Source: Haplomitrium mnioides (taxonomy: Eukaryota > Marchantiophyta > Haplomitriopsida > Calobryales). From it: 43,438 bases of DNA. A program made the translations under genes and the position numbers. Location: contig JBNGIS010006130.1 of the NCBI GenBank assembly GCA_049999725.1, positions 1 through 43,438 of the forward strand, in the 5' to 3' direction. Each line of letters opens with the position of its first letter. The first letter of the stretch is position 1. Below are positions 1 to 12,611 of this stretch, in pieces. Below the pieces are notes generated by a model. The model was not told the origin of the DNA. It did no database searches and worked only from the letters and a program-made list of their open reading frames with translations.

Positions 1-3000
1 CCGGTGCACTGCGTAGTAAGACCTGTCGAGGCTCGGGGGTGGAGTGAGCTACTTGTAGCTGGGAAAGCTGTATTTCAGAGGTGGAAGTCAAAGAAACTCT
101 CTTCCTAGCATGAGGAAGTAAAAGCAAGGCTTCTCGTGAGGGAAGTTAAAAAACTATCTGGAGGGGAGGGTGTGTGGGTTGCTGGGCTGCAGTTGTAAGG
201 TAGCGAGATTCACAAGGCTATCATCAGTAGAAATCCAGAGGGCCTTCAAGGACTCTGATCTCTCTTGCATATAGTGAGTAAATCGTTTGTCTATATCTGT
301 GTAGCTAGATTTCCTTTCTACTTTGTGTCCCCTTGACTTATTAGATTAGAAGGCATCGGGATAGTTGAGGAGACCCTGAGAACAACCTTGGAGGGGGAGT
401 CCCATCCCTCGACACAAGTTCTGGTATCTTGGGGGTGAATGTTCTCTGTCCCTGATCCTTTTGCACAGTTAGGAATTAGATCACATTAGGATAGTTAGGA
501 TAATCTGTTTTCAGTTCTGAGACAACCATGAGAGGGGGAGTCCAGTCTTGTTGTATTGTCAAGTGGTGCAGGTCACCAACACCTATTCTGCCCCAAGCAC
601 ATATAAGGTGGCAGGGTCCCAGGCTTGGACCTTTGGAATATATGGAAAGAATTACACGAATGCTGGGTGTGATGAATGTGGACTGGTTCTGAATGAATGA
701 GTTGAGTGCAAACACAAGAAGAGTGAGTGGTGAACATAAGGACTGTAAGGAAAGGGGAAGTCCTTAAGGCATGAAAACGATAACTGGTAAGAGGCCATCT
801 CAGAAAAGAACCTGAAAGCCCGAAACCTGCCCTCTCCTGCACTCAAAACAGAGCTTGAAAAGGTTAAGGCCTGAAACAGGGGAGTGACACTCTCATCGAA
901 AGGTTATCTTTTGATGTCTCTATTCATTCTTGAATCAAGAGGAGAGCTGAGGTATTGCAACTCTTGGAGAGAAGTGTGGATTCCTTGTGAGCAAAGGTGC
1001 GATGGTTTTGATATCGGAAGATCAACACTTTGGAATTTCTTCAAGAAGGCATCACTCAAAGAAAAGTATTGTGAGGTCTCATGCATTGTATGAGACTCAA
1101 TTGTTTGTCATTATTTGCTGTATGTTTGTAGATGTCATGGAATGTGTGTGGACAATGTAGTTGTGTAAGCGATGTGTATGCGCACGACATCTTTGACAAA
1201 TATGCAAATGCCAAGCAAATCCTCCCAAGCATGATCAAAGTGTTAGTCTATTATAAATCTATTCAGAAATTCACTTAGGAGCTTAGACCAGGTTTTGAGA
1301 TCAATTGCTTCTTGAAAATACTAGTTGATAGCCTTTCTATCAAGTGTGGTAGAGAATTGACTTGCAAGATGCTCTTTGAATCACTTGAGGCTACTTTATT
1401 GACTAAAACCCAATTGATGTGTGTCTTTGCATCCATACAATTAATATGCATTTGGCTTGCAAAATTTTTACATGGATATTAAGTTGGTGCACCTAAATGG
1501 AAACACCATAACTCTACTACTATTAATTGGCAAAAGATCTGCTACTTGGGTCACAAAATCTGAGCATTCTCTATAAGCTCAATGAAATAGAAGACATCGT
1601 TTGTTATACCTTTTGGGTCTAGAAAAAGAAACTAAGAGAAGTGGAAATTCCATGCACCAATAAAGACTATATGCACTTCTGAATACCAGAATACTCTAGC
1701 CTTTAAGTTAGCTCAATAAAAAAAAAGGTAATAGTAGCGGCAATGTTGACATTGCCATTGTCTCTAGGCTATAGGGGAAGAAAGCCCTTCTGGATGGAAT
1801 TAAGACCAACACCTTGTTTTGTCACTACTATCTATATGTCACTAATTATAGTCTAGGAGTGGCTTACTAAATTTACCCATGACACTCAAAGATATTGTAG
1901 TGATGACTTTAGATGCAAAGGTTTAAGAATATGAGGCTAGAGGTTTACCATTCACTAAATGGAGTGGCTATTTTGAAAGGATTTTCAAGTCATAATCAAA
2001 AGCTAGATGGTATATTAGGACCAAACCCAAAAGATTGCTAATAGATTCACCTCTACACAGTTCTATATTGTATTTGCTGCTTTGGATGGTCTTTTAAAAC
2101 TGAAGCCAACCTCAAATGGTATGCAAGGTTGCTACTCCTTCCAATGAATCCTCATTTTGGTCTAATAAACTAGCTTCTAAGATAGATTTCCAAAATTCAT
2201 GTTAGGATTCAGATCCTACATCTACTCAAGGCTATACATGTTCACTAAACATGGTCAATACTACTCTAATTGATGAGTGAGTTAAATGCATAATCCAACT
2301 AGACTATATGACCAACCAATCACCCAGTCCTAATTATAACAAACCATAGCACCAAAGAAATAGCTAGTATATAGCTATTCAGCACTCTCATTTAGTAGAG
2401 ATGTACTTTATTTTCATAAATCAGCTAGGTAAGCAAGTCTTAGTATTAGGTCTCAACCATAGACATCACATGTTTGTCTACTAGATTGTTCAATCCAAAC
2501 TCCCAAGATCTCAACAACCTTTGGTTCACTCTCACTAGATCTATAGTACCTATGACTTACTAGTGTAGCCGAGAATACATACCCATGAGTAGACTTCGAG
2601 AGAAGGAAAGTTCTAATTCCCAAGACCTACCAGTGAAGTCATAAAATCCCATTCATATGATATAATAGTTCATGATCAACATGGTCTTTTCTTTATTCAT
2701 AAGATTTCATAGAATTCAGATAACCAAGTAGCCAATACTTGGCATCCCTAGCAAGAGTGTTCATCCACAAGCTTTCCAAGAACAAATATTTTGATTCGAT
2801 TGATTCCTTAGGCACACAATGTCACTACTCTTAGAACCTCAATTTGACTCCTTCCTAAGTCCATGACACACTACCCACTAGAAATTACTTCCTCTTCAAT
2901 AGTTACAACACACAACCCACAAACAAATCTGACTCCACAACACACATGTAAAATTCAACACTTCCTACTCATCAAAATCCTCCATCACTACTAATATCTT

Positions 3001-4070
3001 GAGCAACACCCTCATTTTCTGCTCATTCATCCATCCAACTTCACTCTAGCGGCATCTTCTCTTGTTGCTAATCTTTTTCTCTCTCTATTCCTATTCAGCC
3101 AAATCCTTCATCAATGCTATACTTCCACCAACCAATCTAGCACACACCCTCAATCTTGCACAATCCAAACAACACATGCACACTCGCAAAGGAAAAAAAA
3201 ATTTTGGATGTGTTTTTGATCTCTTTCTCTAGCCACTTCTCTTTCTTCACAAACAACACACATAACTAGAACAATATACAATCATTATTCTTACCATCAT
3301 AGATTCATGTCAAAGAAGGGATCATTCTTGTATAGTGCTTCCTGATCTAGCAAATTTCCAAGCCTACCAATTGAGATTGTCTTATACACAATAACGTTTC
3401 TACTCTCATCATCTTCATTTGGCAAGCCATCCACACAAACATCTTCACGTTATCACCATTATTTCCCAAACATGTATCTAACCTTTCTCATAACATCAAT
3501 CCTTCATCCCTCTTCACAGTGGTACTTCTCCGATATGAACGACATGAAAAACAAAAAGAAAAATCTCCTCACTACTGATAGTTTTCACCAACCTAATGTC
3601 ATCTTTCTTGAACATCCTTGCACCCTTATCCAACATGGCTGCATTCTTGCCAACAAAACATAGAGGACAAACAAAGACATAAACATATCACTAGTCAACC
3701 CACCACAATCTTGATGTTCCTCTCACTAGCTCCTACCCCACATGGTTTTTTGCATGCTCTTATTTCACACAATTGCTACTACTCAAAAGCAAAACACAAA
3801 GAAGAAGGGGGCAAACCATCTCAATTCTTGACCCTCTATATTCTTGTTTTTGCCTTGTTCCCTTGATGGCAAGCTGTTACAAGAAGGAAATTCATCCACA
3901 ATGAAGAAGCGAGGGTTATGAGTTTACCTCATGTTGCTAGGTCCTTTGCAAAATAAGGGCAAGACCATTTTTTAAACAAATGATTCGTAATGCTCTTATA
4001 TTGCCACACCTTGTCTTTATCAAAGGGTTTCCCTTACAAAAACATCTCCAATGATGTATTGATATCCCAT
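1..4070. other. left gene-free stretch
   Basis: I see no supportable gene here. All open frames are short and none has a recognisable motif. Two loosely similar blocks (about 330-405 and 470-550) each end in a purine run followed by GTCC, so they could be decayed LTR or polypurine-tract material, but nothing fixes a family. About 2.9-3.9 kb is poor in G and rich in C, A and T, without coding character. Confidence 0.5.
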
Positions 4071-4074
4071 TTTT

Positions 4075-4770
4075 CCAAATGAGAGTTAGAGGTTTGAATG
4101 TAAGCATGCGTCATGCAAAAACAGAGCCTTGACATTTGTAGCCTCAACTTCTAACACCTTGGTGGTCATAATATAGCCTCATTGTAGTCTTCCAACTTGA
4201 GTTTGCATGCATCCTCCTTAAGCTCGCATGATATTTTAAGGGCCTCTACCTCATTCTTATGCTCTCCCTTGGATCTAATCCCCCTTCATCTTTTCTCTAA
4301 TCTATAACTTTGCTAAGATGTCTGTCTCCCAAAACTCTTTCATTTTAATGAAAGACAACCACTTCACTTTATGAATTTGTGTCAAATTTGTAGGTTCAAT
4401 AACCAATTCTCTTTGTGTTTTAATTTCCCCAAGTCTATGCTCAGAGATGAGGGTTAACAGAGTAACCTTGCCCTCTTTTATGATTACTACAACTTTGTTC
4501 ATGCAATAACTTGATCATCATTGACGGTAACACTATCATCTTCAAGCTTTCTGCTCTCTTTTGCAACTAGAATCTTTGTTATTACCTTCTTGTCATATGT
4601 CACTTCTTTGACAACTTTCCATGAAAAATGCTCTAGGTTGATTTCTATCAAGGAATTGCGAGGAATAATAGCTTTGTCACTTTTAGGAGCCTCTCTTCCC
4701 CGCTCTCCAATTGGATATTGAGGTTTTCCCATCAACACCATGGTGTTTGCTAAAATGCCTATCTAAATAC
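4075..4770 (-). pseudogene. relic of a multi-domain FKBP peptidyl-prolyl isomerase with TPR region (FKBP62/65-like)
   Basis: Intact plant FKBP62/65 proteins have three FKBP domains, a TPR region that binds Hsp90, and a calmodulin-binding tail. Read on the minus strand from about 4765 down, this stretch keeps, in family order, the end of one FKBP domain (GKPQYPIGERGREAP, then SWKVVKEV), the end of the next (a KVVVIIKEGKV stretch, then KEFWETD) and the start of the TPR region (CKLKLEDYNEA, VEATNVKAL, AYIQTSN). Most of the middle of the last FKBP domain is deleted, the frame breaks near 4500, and further stops and frameshifts fall in the TPR part around 4160-4220. No intron is visible between the FKBP and TPR parts, so a processed copy is possible. 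No 5' end is preserved. The identification rests on recalled family motifs, not on an alignment. Confidence 0.72.
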
Positions 4771-5014
4771 TAAGTCTTGTTTTAGTAGAATGGCAAAAGT
4801 GTTGTTCTATAGTGTAGTTGGAAGCTTGATATGAACTATGATATGCACAAGACTTGACTTGTCTTATATTGTTAGTAATGTTTGCTCGCTTATGCACAAT
4901 GATTATTTAATACATGACCTTTGGATGGTTGTAAAAAGGATTTTATGACATTTAAAAGGAACATTGAAAAAGAGTTTTGAGCAAAAAAAACTCATCATTT
5001 TTCTAACATGTTTG

Positions 5015-5345
5015 GATTCTTAGATGTAGATTTGGCAAGAGAGATTGATTTAATGATACAAACTACATATAGGTTTTTGATTTATATTTTGCAATGGTTG
5101 CATAAGTTGGAGTTTTAAGTTGCAAAGAACTATGACTATATTCACCATTGAAGCAAAGTATGCATTATCAGCAGTTGCAACAAAAGAGGGAATATAGTTG
5201 AGAAGGTTGATGAAGGACATTCGTTGTGATCAACACACTTCTATATTTCACTATGTTAATCATAGTGCTATTGTTCTTGTTGATGCACAAAGATACCATA
5301 ACATGATGAAACATTCTAGTAAGTTTTTGGCACCCTATAACCAAC
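5015..5345 (+). mobile_element. Ty1/copia RNase H relic
   Basis: The plus strand, read across two frames, follows the end of a copia pol protein: a decayed FLDVDLA segment (compare the SDADWAG type), then IEAKYALSAVATKE matching the family STEAEYMA motif, then HYVNHSAIVL for the DNQSA motif, and a final segment like the family HTKHIE region. There are in-frame stops (for example after KEG) and at least one frameshift. No LTR is recognisable beside it. It is unrelated in position and orientation to the other copia copies in the window. Confidence 0.72.
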
Positions 5346-5349
5346 ATGG

Positions 5350-6950
5350 TTGACACTCTTCATACATGAACCTTTGTTCGTGAGAGGAGACTCTACTTCT
5401 AAACATGGAGACAAATAATGATCAGTGATAAAGGATTAGTTTTGAGTCTCATGGTGTTTATTCCAAGGGTGGCCTTCTACTACAAGCCTCAACATCTAAA
5501 TAAATCACACAATAGCAAAAACCACATACTACATAACTTGCACATTGATAGAGCCATGGAACCAAACACATTCACATTGCTACCTCAATTGCACAATGTA
5601 TACTTCACCATCGGACAACTCAATGAACTTCGTAGTAGAATGCTAGCAACACATACCCTTCATAAGAATTGTACAAGAGGCAAATACATACATTCGTCCC
5701 AATAGATTCAGCACCACAACATCACTGACACTCAGGATCGAAATTCTCTTTTTAGGATTTTACACTATCTCTTATGCTTCCATCGGCAAACTTCACAGAA
5801 ATCTGAACACAAATAGATAATATCCCAAACATCGATATGTTCAAAATTGCTTCATAGTCACCACCAAGTTTCTTCCGTTCCACTTAGAAAATACCCAAGA
5901 ACGTGCTTCTCCAACAGAGTCTCTATAGTACGATTCCATATCTTCTTCTCCCCTCTTCTGGGAGAACCAAAGTAAGATTCTTCAACAATCAGCCGAAGGA
6001 GCAGAGCAAGCAAGAGAGAGAGAGCCAAAGAAAGAGCCACAAGGATCAAGCATCGAAACAAGAGACTTTTCCCATGCTTGAGAGAGAGAGGGGGTGAAGA
6101 GAGCAAACCATAGACCTTGAGAATGTGTGTTCTCGTCGACATTCCTTCTCTATACTCAATTCCAAAAAAATAAAATATTTTCCTGCTGCACTATCCATTC
6201 GAACGCTCTTGGATTTTCTTCATCAATTTCTCACCATCTTCTTTGTCCAGTATCCCTATTTTTATCTTATTGCTGCTGACAAGTACCTTGACCAAGTCTT
6301 GATCATTGATGAACATGATTTCCGGGTCTTCTCTTGCGCTTCATAGGCAGTTACCAAACTTCTTACTTACAAACATATAAAACAAACTACTAAACAACCC
6401 ACAAAAAGAAAGGACATAAAAACCATCCTGCAACTTCTTTCTAGAAATTTCTCACCATATTTGGATCAACCATTTGTCTTGAATTTTCTCGATAGTCAGC
6501 TGGTTTCTTGATCGGAGTTGGCTCACAAGTACCCATACTTGCCATCTACATCTTAATTTGAGTCTATCCTAAAGCATAAGTTCTAATATAACAAAATATA
6601 ACTATTACAAAGTCAGTCATATTTTCTTGTTCATTGAAGATGTTGAAGAATTGATTACCCGTCGATGTAGATCTTAATACTCATAATACTTTGATGTATA
6701 GCCAATTCTATTGAAGATACGTCGATGTAGATTTGATTAGCTTCTTCTTGTGTCTTTCATGTTTCTTCTATAATACATTTCTTCTCAACCTTATGTTGTA
6801 ACAAAAAACATCTCACCAAGTACTAGAAGACCCTAGAAATTGGTAAAACCAATGCCATAGATGGCTCAAAAAGTAATATTGATCATAAAAGCTCTTCTTC
6901 ACCATTTAAAAGATGCGTTTATAGATCTGCTATCTATGCATTACCTCTCT
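5350..6950. other. gene-free stretch
   Basis: No supportable gene. The 5860-6110 segment is purine-rich on the plus strand (GAGAGAGA runs), which gives spurious Leu/Ser-rich frames on the minus strand. A short phrase, CGTCGATGTAGAT, occurs twice (about 6660 and 6720) in similar context. Confidence 0.5.
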
Positions 6951-6956
6951 TTCATG

Positions 6957-7112
6957 TAGCAATCCTACAATATGATATTCCGAACTCTCAAGTCCAAGAA
7001 GCTAGCTGATCAACAACACTCCAACATAGCAATCCAACAATATGTGGCAAGCTCAAACTTTGAAGTACAAGAAGATGATCAACAACACTCCATCCAACAA
7101 TATCTTACAAGT
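6957..7112. repeat. imperfect tandem repeat, unit about 65-70 bp
   Basis: Two units and the start of a third. Each begins AGCAATCC(T/A)ACAATATG and ends GATCAACAACACTCCA. The open frame across it is a by-product of the repeat. Confidence 0.65.
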
Positions 7113-7179
7113 AACATTCCACCCAATTCAGTTCACTCTCTTGATTTGAGTCACTCTCTTGATCCGTGAACTTCCTATG

Positions 7180-7420
7180 CTCCATTCAACTTTGAAAGAG
7201 TAATGAGATATTAAAGATGAGAGTGAGCACATTAGGATGCTCCATTCAACTATGGAAGAGAAATTAGATGTTGGAGATGAGAGAGTGAGCATATTACTGC
7301 TCGATTCAACTTTGAAAGTGAAGTTAGATTGGGAGATGAGAGAGTGAGCATATTAATTCTCCATTCAACTCTCAAAGTGAAGTTGGAGATATTGGAGATG
7401 AGAGTGAGGGCATTGAATGA
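7180..7420. repeat. tandem repeat, four units of about 60 bp
   Basis: Units start at about 7180, 7240, 7300 and 7359. Each opens with CTC(C/G)ATTCAACT, followed by a GAAAG(A/T)G-like stretch, then GGAGATGAGAG(AG)TGAG. The units differ by substitutions and small indels, so this is an old array, too short to call a satellite. Confidence 0.8.
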
Positions 7421-8035
7421 CAAGCTGTTTGTCCCATTTTGATCTCATCATTTCAAGTTATTACTCAAAGTATGCACCTCCTTTGAAAAATAGGTATACT
7501 CTTAGTACTTCTTTTGGCCTTTTGGCCAGTTCTAGATTTTAAAATCAAACTCTACTCTATTATATTCTCTCAACACACTCCAAGTTTATTTCTCAAAATT
7601 TTGGATTTCAGCATCATGGAGATTTTCAGTGAAATGTAGTTGTTGTCCTTGAAACCAAATCTATTTATAATGACTTGGTGGTCTTTGAGTGACAAAAGAA
7701 TTGCTGCAGATGACTGGCCACAGCCATTTTCATATGTAACCTATGATTGCAGGTTCAAACGCTGTCAACACAATTCCCCAAAGTGATAAATGAGTGTGAC
7801 ATAGCTATAATAATAGGAACAAAACTCATAATTGAAAAATTAATTCTTCTTAGTTCTAGGAGACTTTATGTCTATGCTTGGTGAGAGTGCCAATACTGAG
7901 CAAATTAAGTGGGACAATGACATATTGATAAAATGGTTAATATGTTAGTAAATCGGGCCCTACAGACTCTGGAGGAAAAAAACACAATCATTCTGTTGCC
8001 AATTGGATATATAAGCACAGAGGACAGAACTGATC
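7421..8035. other. spacer downstream of the PDCD2-like gene
   Basis: No gene seen. The part nearest 8036 is expected to hold the 3' untranslated region and polyadenylation site of the minus-strand gene at 8036-12233, but I cannot place the site. Confidence 0.4.
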
Positions 8036-11000
8036 TTAATGGACGGATTCTGATCTTCCAACTCCTTGTACAAGGTTATAAGCATCAGAAGGTGACTCCT
8101 GTTGAGGCACTGCAAACTCCTCAATCACACTCCAGTTGGGTGTTCCTTCCACACTACCTGACTGTTGTGGTTGGCTCTGTGCACAGCTCTGCAGTTCGGC
8201 ATGAGGATGAATCAGATACATGTAGCACGTTCGAGAAAGTTGAGGACTGACAACAACTACTATTTGAATAAGTAGAGATGAAAATAAGAAGGGTCACCAA
8301 TGGGAAGTTGCAATTTGAATACGTTCAGAGAAAGGTTGAGCAAAAGAAAATTTAAACTTGGAAATATAAATCTGCCTATATCTGTAGGTGGTTATTAAAG
8401 TTCTCAGAAAGTGTCCTGCTCACAAAAGAAGAACCTGCTATAGAAAAATAAATACCTGGGCACAGCTGTAGACAAGAATCGTAAGCCATTCCCAGTTGTC
8501 TGATGCACTTGACTGCAAAGGTAAATCCTTGTGTGCCTGCTGGAGAAAATACAGAAGTGGAGGCATCAGCTGCATCTCAAACCACCGTGGTCCTCCACAA
8601 GCAGAGCACCTTCCTGCTTCCATCTCCTCGTTGACAGCGTAGAGTGGTTGGCCACCATAGCAATACCTGGATTGAAACACGTAAATTGCAAGACATAGAT
8701 TCAGCTTTAGATTTCAAACTGAAGCCCACTCCTACTAGTTCCGCTTCTTTTGATTATGGGTATTGCCTATGACTCTGCTTGCACTTTTGTGCGTGTTGTA
8801 CTTGGTCCCTTTTGCCCTTGGGCTGGTTTGGAGCTTGAAGCATTTAAGTTAATTCAATTCAATTCCTTCAATTCTTGACAACATTACAAAATATTTCGGT
8901 TTGCATGATCTCTACAATAAAGCATCAAATTGAATATCTGTCTGCATGAAGAGTTTAACCAGTTACCTCTCAGAATGACACTTAACAAAAAAATCGCTGG
9001 GGTTCTGAGTCAAAACTTCCTCATTTTATCTCCTAAAAGTGAATACAGAGTTTGCCACTCAAAAGTAGAAGCAAAACTTTAGGAGGTAACACACAAAATA
9101 GAGTTGTACCTATAACATTGTTCAGGATTGCAATCCAATTTCTTCTTGAATTGCAAATATGTACTATCTGCATTCAGTGCTCGGTCAGGTTCATACTCTT
9201 CTGCGTCCCATATTTCTCCAACTTGATTAACTAAGGCCAATGCACTCACGCTGTCAATAGCTGGGTCAGGTGTCTCTATAAACCCAGCTTCAAGATCACA
9301 CCCATTATGATGCGAAGTTGTTTCACTCTGAGTGTAGACGTAGAAGCACGGAAGCACTGCAAATTGTCCCCATAAAACACACCATCAAATGGGTCCACTG
9401 TCACAAATGGACCTCAGTTGGGACACCAGTATCTCCATCCTGCCAAGTTACCAATTTGTGCAGAACTACCATCGGCTTCAATTCATGCTGGAAAATAAAC
9501 AAGACAAAATCTACCACTATTACATTATCTGTGCCTATTCACCCAACAGAGATTTCGGAAGGACACCCAGAAGATAGCAATCATGATTGAATGCTGCTTG
9601 CAAGACTATAACCACACAAGTCACATGCAAGCTATGATCAAGAGCACAATTAGATCATACCTGGTGGAGCTGAGTTTAAATCCTCATCACGGTTAGAGCT
9701 TCTTGAATCTTGCCAACCAGTTGTGGTCCTGGCTGGTTGACCACTTTGTCTAGCATTAGCTGCCAGAAGGCCTGCTTCCAGCAATGATGTTTGGAGCTCT
9801 TGTATGCTCAAGGGATCTGCCTGCCCTGCATCCCCTTCCACCTCTGAACTTCCCCACGAAGTTTCCAACCACCATTCTGTTGTTCTTTGTCCAGAGCTTT
9901 CTGGTCTCCCGGCACTAGGATCTACCCATGAAGGTACTGTTCCACTGCTGGAGGCCATGGGTTCACTGGCGAGGGAGGTCTCACTCTGTGTAAAATATTC
10001 ACTGTCTGAAGCACCATCATCTTCTTTCTGGATCCTGATTGTACGCCAGCTGCACAGTTTGAACCCCAGGAATATAAAGAAAACAGGAGAAACATATTGG
10101 GTGAGGAAAGTATTAAATTACACGTATATTCCAAAACATCAGAAACTTAGGACAGATTTTGACTTTTGCATCGTCCTTAATGCATCGTTTTTTGTCAATC
10201 ACCACGCCAAGGTAGTTATCTTCCTTCACAACTAGCACAACATAGAGACTACAGCTTGCACAATGTGATCAGTTTCAAACAAATCATCTTCATTGTGTGC
10301 CAAGCTGCCCCCACTCCCCAATAAGTTCTTTCCATTAGTCCCTGACAATAGGTTCAGATCATATACAAGATAAAGCTTAAATTCATGCGCATGTCATTAC
10401 AAAAATCATCCCACTGAGTTTCTGCTACATTCCAAAAAAAAAGTCATAATGTTGCTTTACACTCAAAAATGGCTTATAGACAATGAAAACATCAATTCAC
10501 CACCCAGTGAGATATCATAGCACAGTATCTATCCATCAAGTTCAGTATTGGCTTGCTACCTATCATTGGGATGATCAAACAGACAAGACATCCCCAACCT
10601 TACACACCTAGTCCGTTCAATCCCACAGCATGGAGCTGGGCAACCCAACACATACAAGGTGCGCTCCTTCAAACTTTTCCCATAAATTGTAAGAGGAGAA
10701 TAAACCTGCCAAAAAAAGTAACAAAGAGGTTTTATAACATATGCCATACATTGTATATTTTACAGCTAGTAAACATTGATACAAGGCTAAGCCATAGGTC
10801 CAAAGTAAATCGTAAGATGGAAGAGGTCATTGAGTTTAAACTTGTAACATGGCAAGGCGTAAGCTGAGGATGGATACAAGACTAATACATATTTTATACG
10901 ACTTGTCTTAAACCCTGTAGTTATGAATATGATTTACTGTGGGCACTACATTTACTGACGATTTACTGTTGGTACTACATTTACTGACAAGGTAAGTACA

Positions 11001-12233
11001 GCAAGCACTAAAAGCATTCAGAAACACAGTTTTTAGTTATGAAACAAAAGGACTGACACACAAAACGTGGCAGTCAACTACTTTCTCTCCTCCCAAACAC
11101 ATTCCTTTACACTTGCTCTCCTAAGCAACGTCCTCTGCCTCAAAAGCCCTAAAGTGTTTACTGTCTGGAATCACTTCAAATATGTTTTGTGCTCAATTCG
11201 TAACTCAGGTGACAATTTGAGGTTTGATAGGTAACATCCGAGACACCCTCGATATTCTACATGCCATGGATTTGTAATTCTTGGGCTGACTTGCATGCTA
11301 GATTCATGTGATTGAGGTTTCAAGCTACCCTGGCTTCCCATCTGAACAGCGATTGGTTCTCATTCATACACGTTGGTCTGTACATAAGTTTGCCTTAGAA
11401 CAGAATCATTTGAAAGTTTATTATGGATGAATAACCAAAGAAGAGAAAAGGGCCTGTCCAATACTTGTTAGCAGGGAGTCCCGTTAAAACAAACCTCCGT
11501 ATCTCGGCAAAGAACACACACTGAAGGTGCCCATAATTTGAGACTAAACCCATTTTACAACAGAATAACACATTTGCATAAAAACCACAAGTAGCTCACA
11601 AGGTAAGAAAAAGAAAGTGATATGATGGGACTCACCTGCGCTACAAGTCCCAGGTGGCCTCCACACAGATTACATTTCAGCAATTCGCTGACCCTCTGCA
11701 CAACCGGGGCAGGCCAGTCCTGAAAAAAGTACGCATTAGAGTATGCATTCAACTGTCCAACAAACATCTCAAAAAAAAGTGTTGGACTTTGGTGCTCGGT
11801 TTTTGCCGAAGCGAAATTTCTAATAGGAATGGTACATTTCAATACCACGATCAAGACTTGCCAAGAAAATAATTGCGCGTGACCACCCAAAAGTGCCGAG
11901 AGGAAAGTACTTCGTATGAGACACATCCCAAACGCTACCACAGCAAACGAAAGAAATCATTGAAATCCAACAAGGTTCTAAGCCATGTCTAGTGTGCAGG
12001 ACATACAGGTTTACCACCAATTTTCGTTGTGAAGTGGTCACTTGGTTCCCTGCAATCATCTGCCCAGGACCCCGGCATCCCAAGCTCCACTTCCCTATCG
12101 TCCTGCAATATCATCAACGCAGAAAAACATTTGCTGGAGCAGAAATGGAGAACAGAAAAAGACGAAATTCTAAACAACGAAAAAAAATTCAATGTACCGA
12201 GGGTAGCAGCTCCGATGGCAATGGTTTGCCCAT
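8036..12233 (-). CDS. PDCD2-like protein (programmed cell death 2 family), 8 exons, 437 aa
   Basis: Exons, in transcript order: 12233-12198, 12102-12007, 11719-11636, 10705-10608, 10049-9661, 9356-9110, 8666-8456, 8188-8036 (stop TAA). All junctions are GT-AG and phases close. The N-terminal part has [10 protein letters not shown] and [10 protein letters not shown], then DWPAP and [13 protein letters not shown] (residues 60-72), the usual PDCD2-like opening. Exon 4 carries [15 protein letters not shown] Ser/Gly/Glu-rich low-complexity linker of about 130 residues follows, then [12 protein letters not shown] and the C-terminal PDCD2_C domain with [34 protein letters not shown] and a final VIEEF segment. 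In this family the CxxC pairs are zinc-type. PDCD2/Tsr4 proteins are dedicated chaperones of ribosomal protein uS5 (Rps2), and PDCD2L is linked to 40S assembly, so a cytosolic or nuclear ribosome-assembly role is inferred. I chose ATG 12233 because it gives a 12-residue exon 1 in phase with exon 2. It starts head to head with the phosphatase gene at 12612. Confidence 0.9.
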
Positions 12234-12611
12234 CCCCGTGTCCCAGCAACCGTCAACACTCTTGTCTCTCTCTCTTCTGCCCGTGCACGCCAAATGATTC
12301 AATTCAACACTTCAATTCACGAAAACAAACGCTCAAGACGCTTTTATACACTAGCGCTTTGAAATTCAAAAGATTTGTCATAATGTAGCATCCTGTGAAC
12401 AAATGTATCGATCTCTGAAGATATGGAAGGAGTGAGATGTGTCTCCACGCGCACACAGCACAACTGCAACCTCCGATGGTACGTTTGAGGACGGAGAAAT
12501 CCGACGGACAGATCTCCGCATCACATCCGTGGATTCTCAGTCAATCGACCGGCAACTGAAAGCCCCCGTCGCATTACCGTCCGACAGAGCTACAAGCACC
12601 AAAGCAGGGCA
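12234..12611. promoter_or_regulatory. shared divergent intergenic region (378 bp between start codons)
   Basis: The PDCD2-like gene reads left from 12233 and the phosphatase gene reads right from 12612, so both 5' untranslated regions and core promoters must fit here, unless untranslated exons lie elsewhere. I see no convincing TATA box close to either start. A bidirectional promoter is inferred from spacing alone. Confidence 0.55.

Noticed and set aside
5858-6142. 94-codon minus-strand frame with a Leu-rich helix
   Set aside because: It is the complement of a purine-rich low-complexity tract, with no neighbouring exon or motif.
7500-7560. U2 snRNA-like phrase (TTTTGGCCTTTTGGC)
   Set aside because: Only about 15 bases fit; the branch-site pairing and Sm-site regions that must follow are absent.
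7745-7770. tRNA T-arm-like phrase GGTTCAAACGC
   Set aside because: No A box, anticodon stem or acceptor stem can be built around it.
8036-8250. 105-codon plus-strand frame
   Set aside because: Opposite-strand shadow of the last PDCD2-like exon.
9421-9490. possible extra PDCD2-like exon on the minus strand ([11 protein letters not shown])
   Set aside because: It does not fit the phase; skipping it joins exon 5 to exon 6 in frame and gives the family sequence [12 protein letters not shown].
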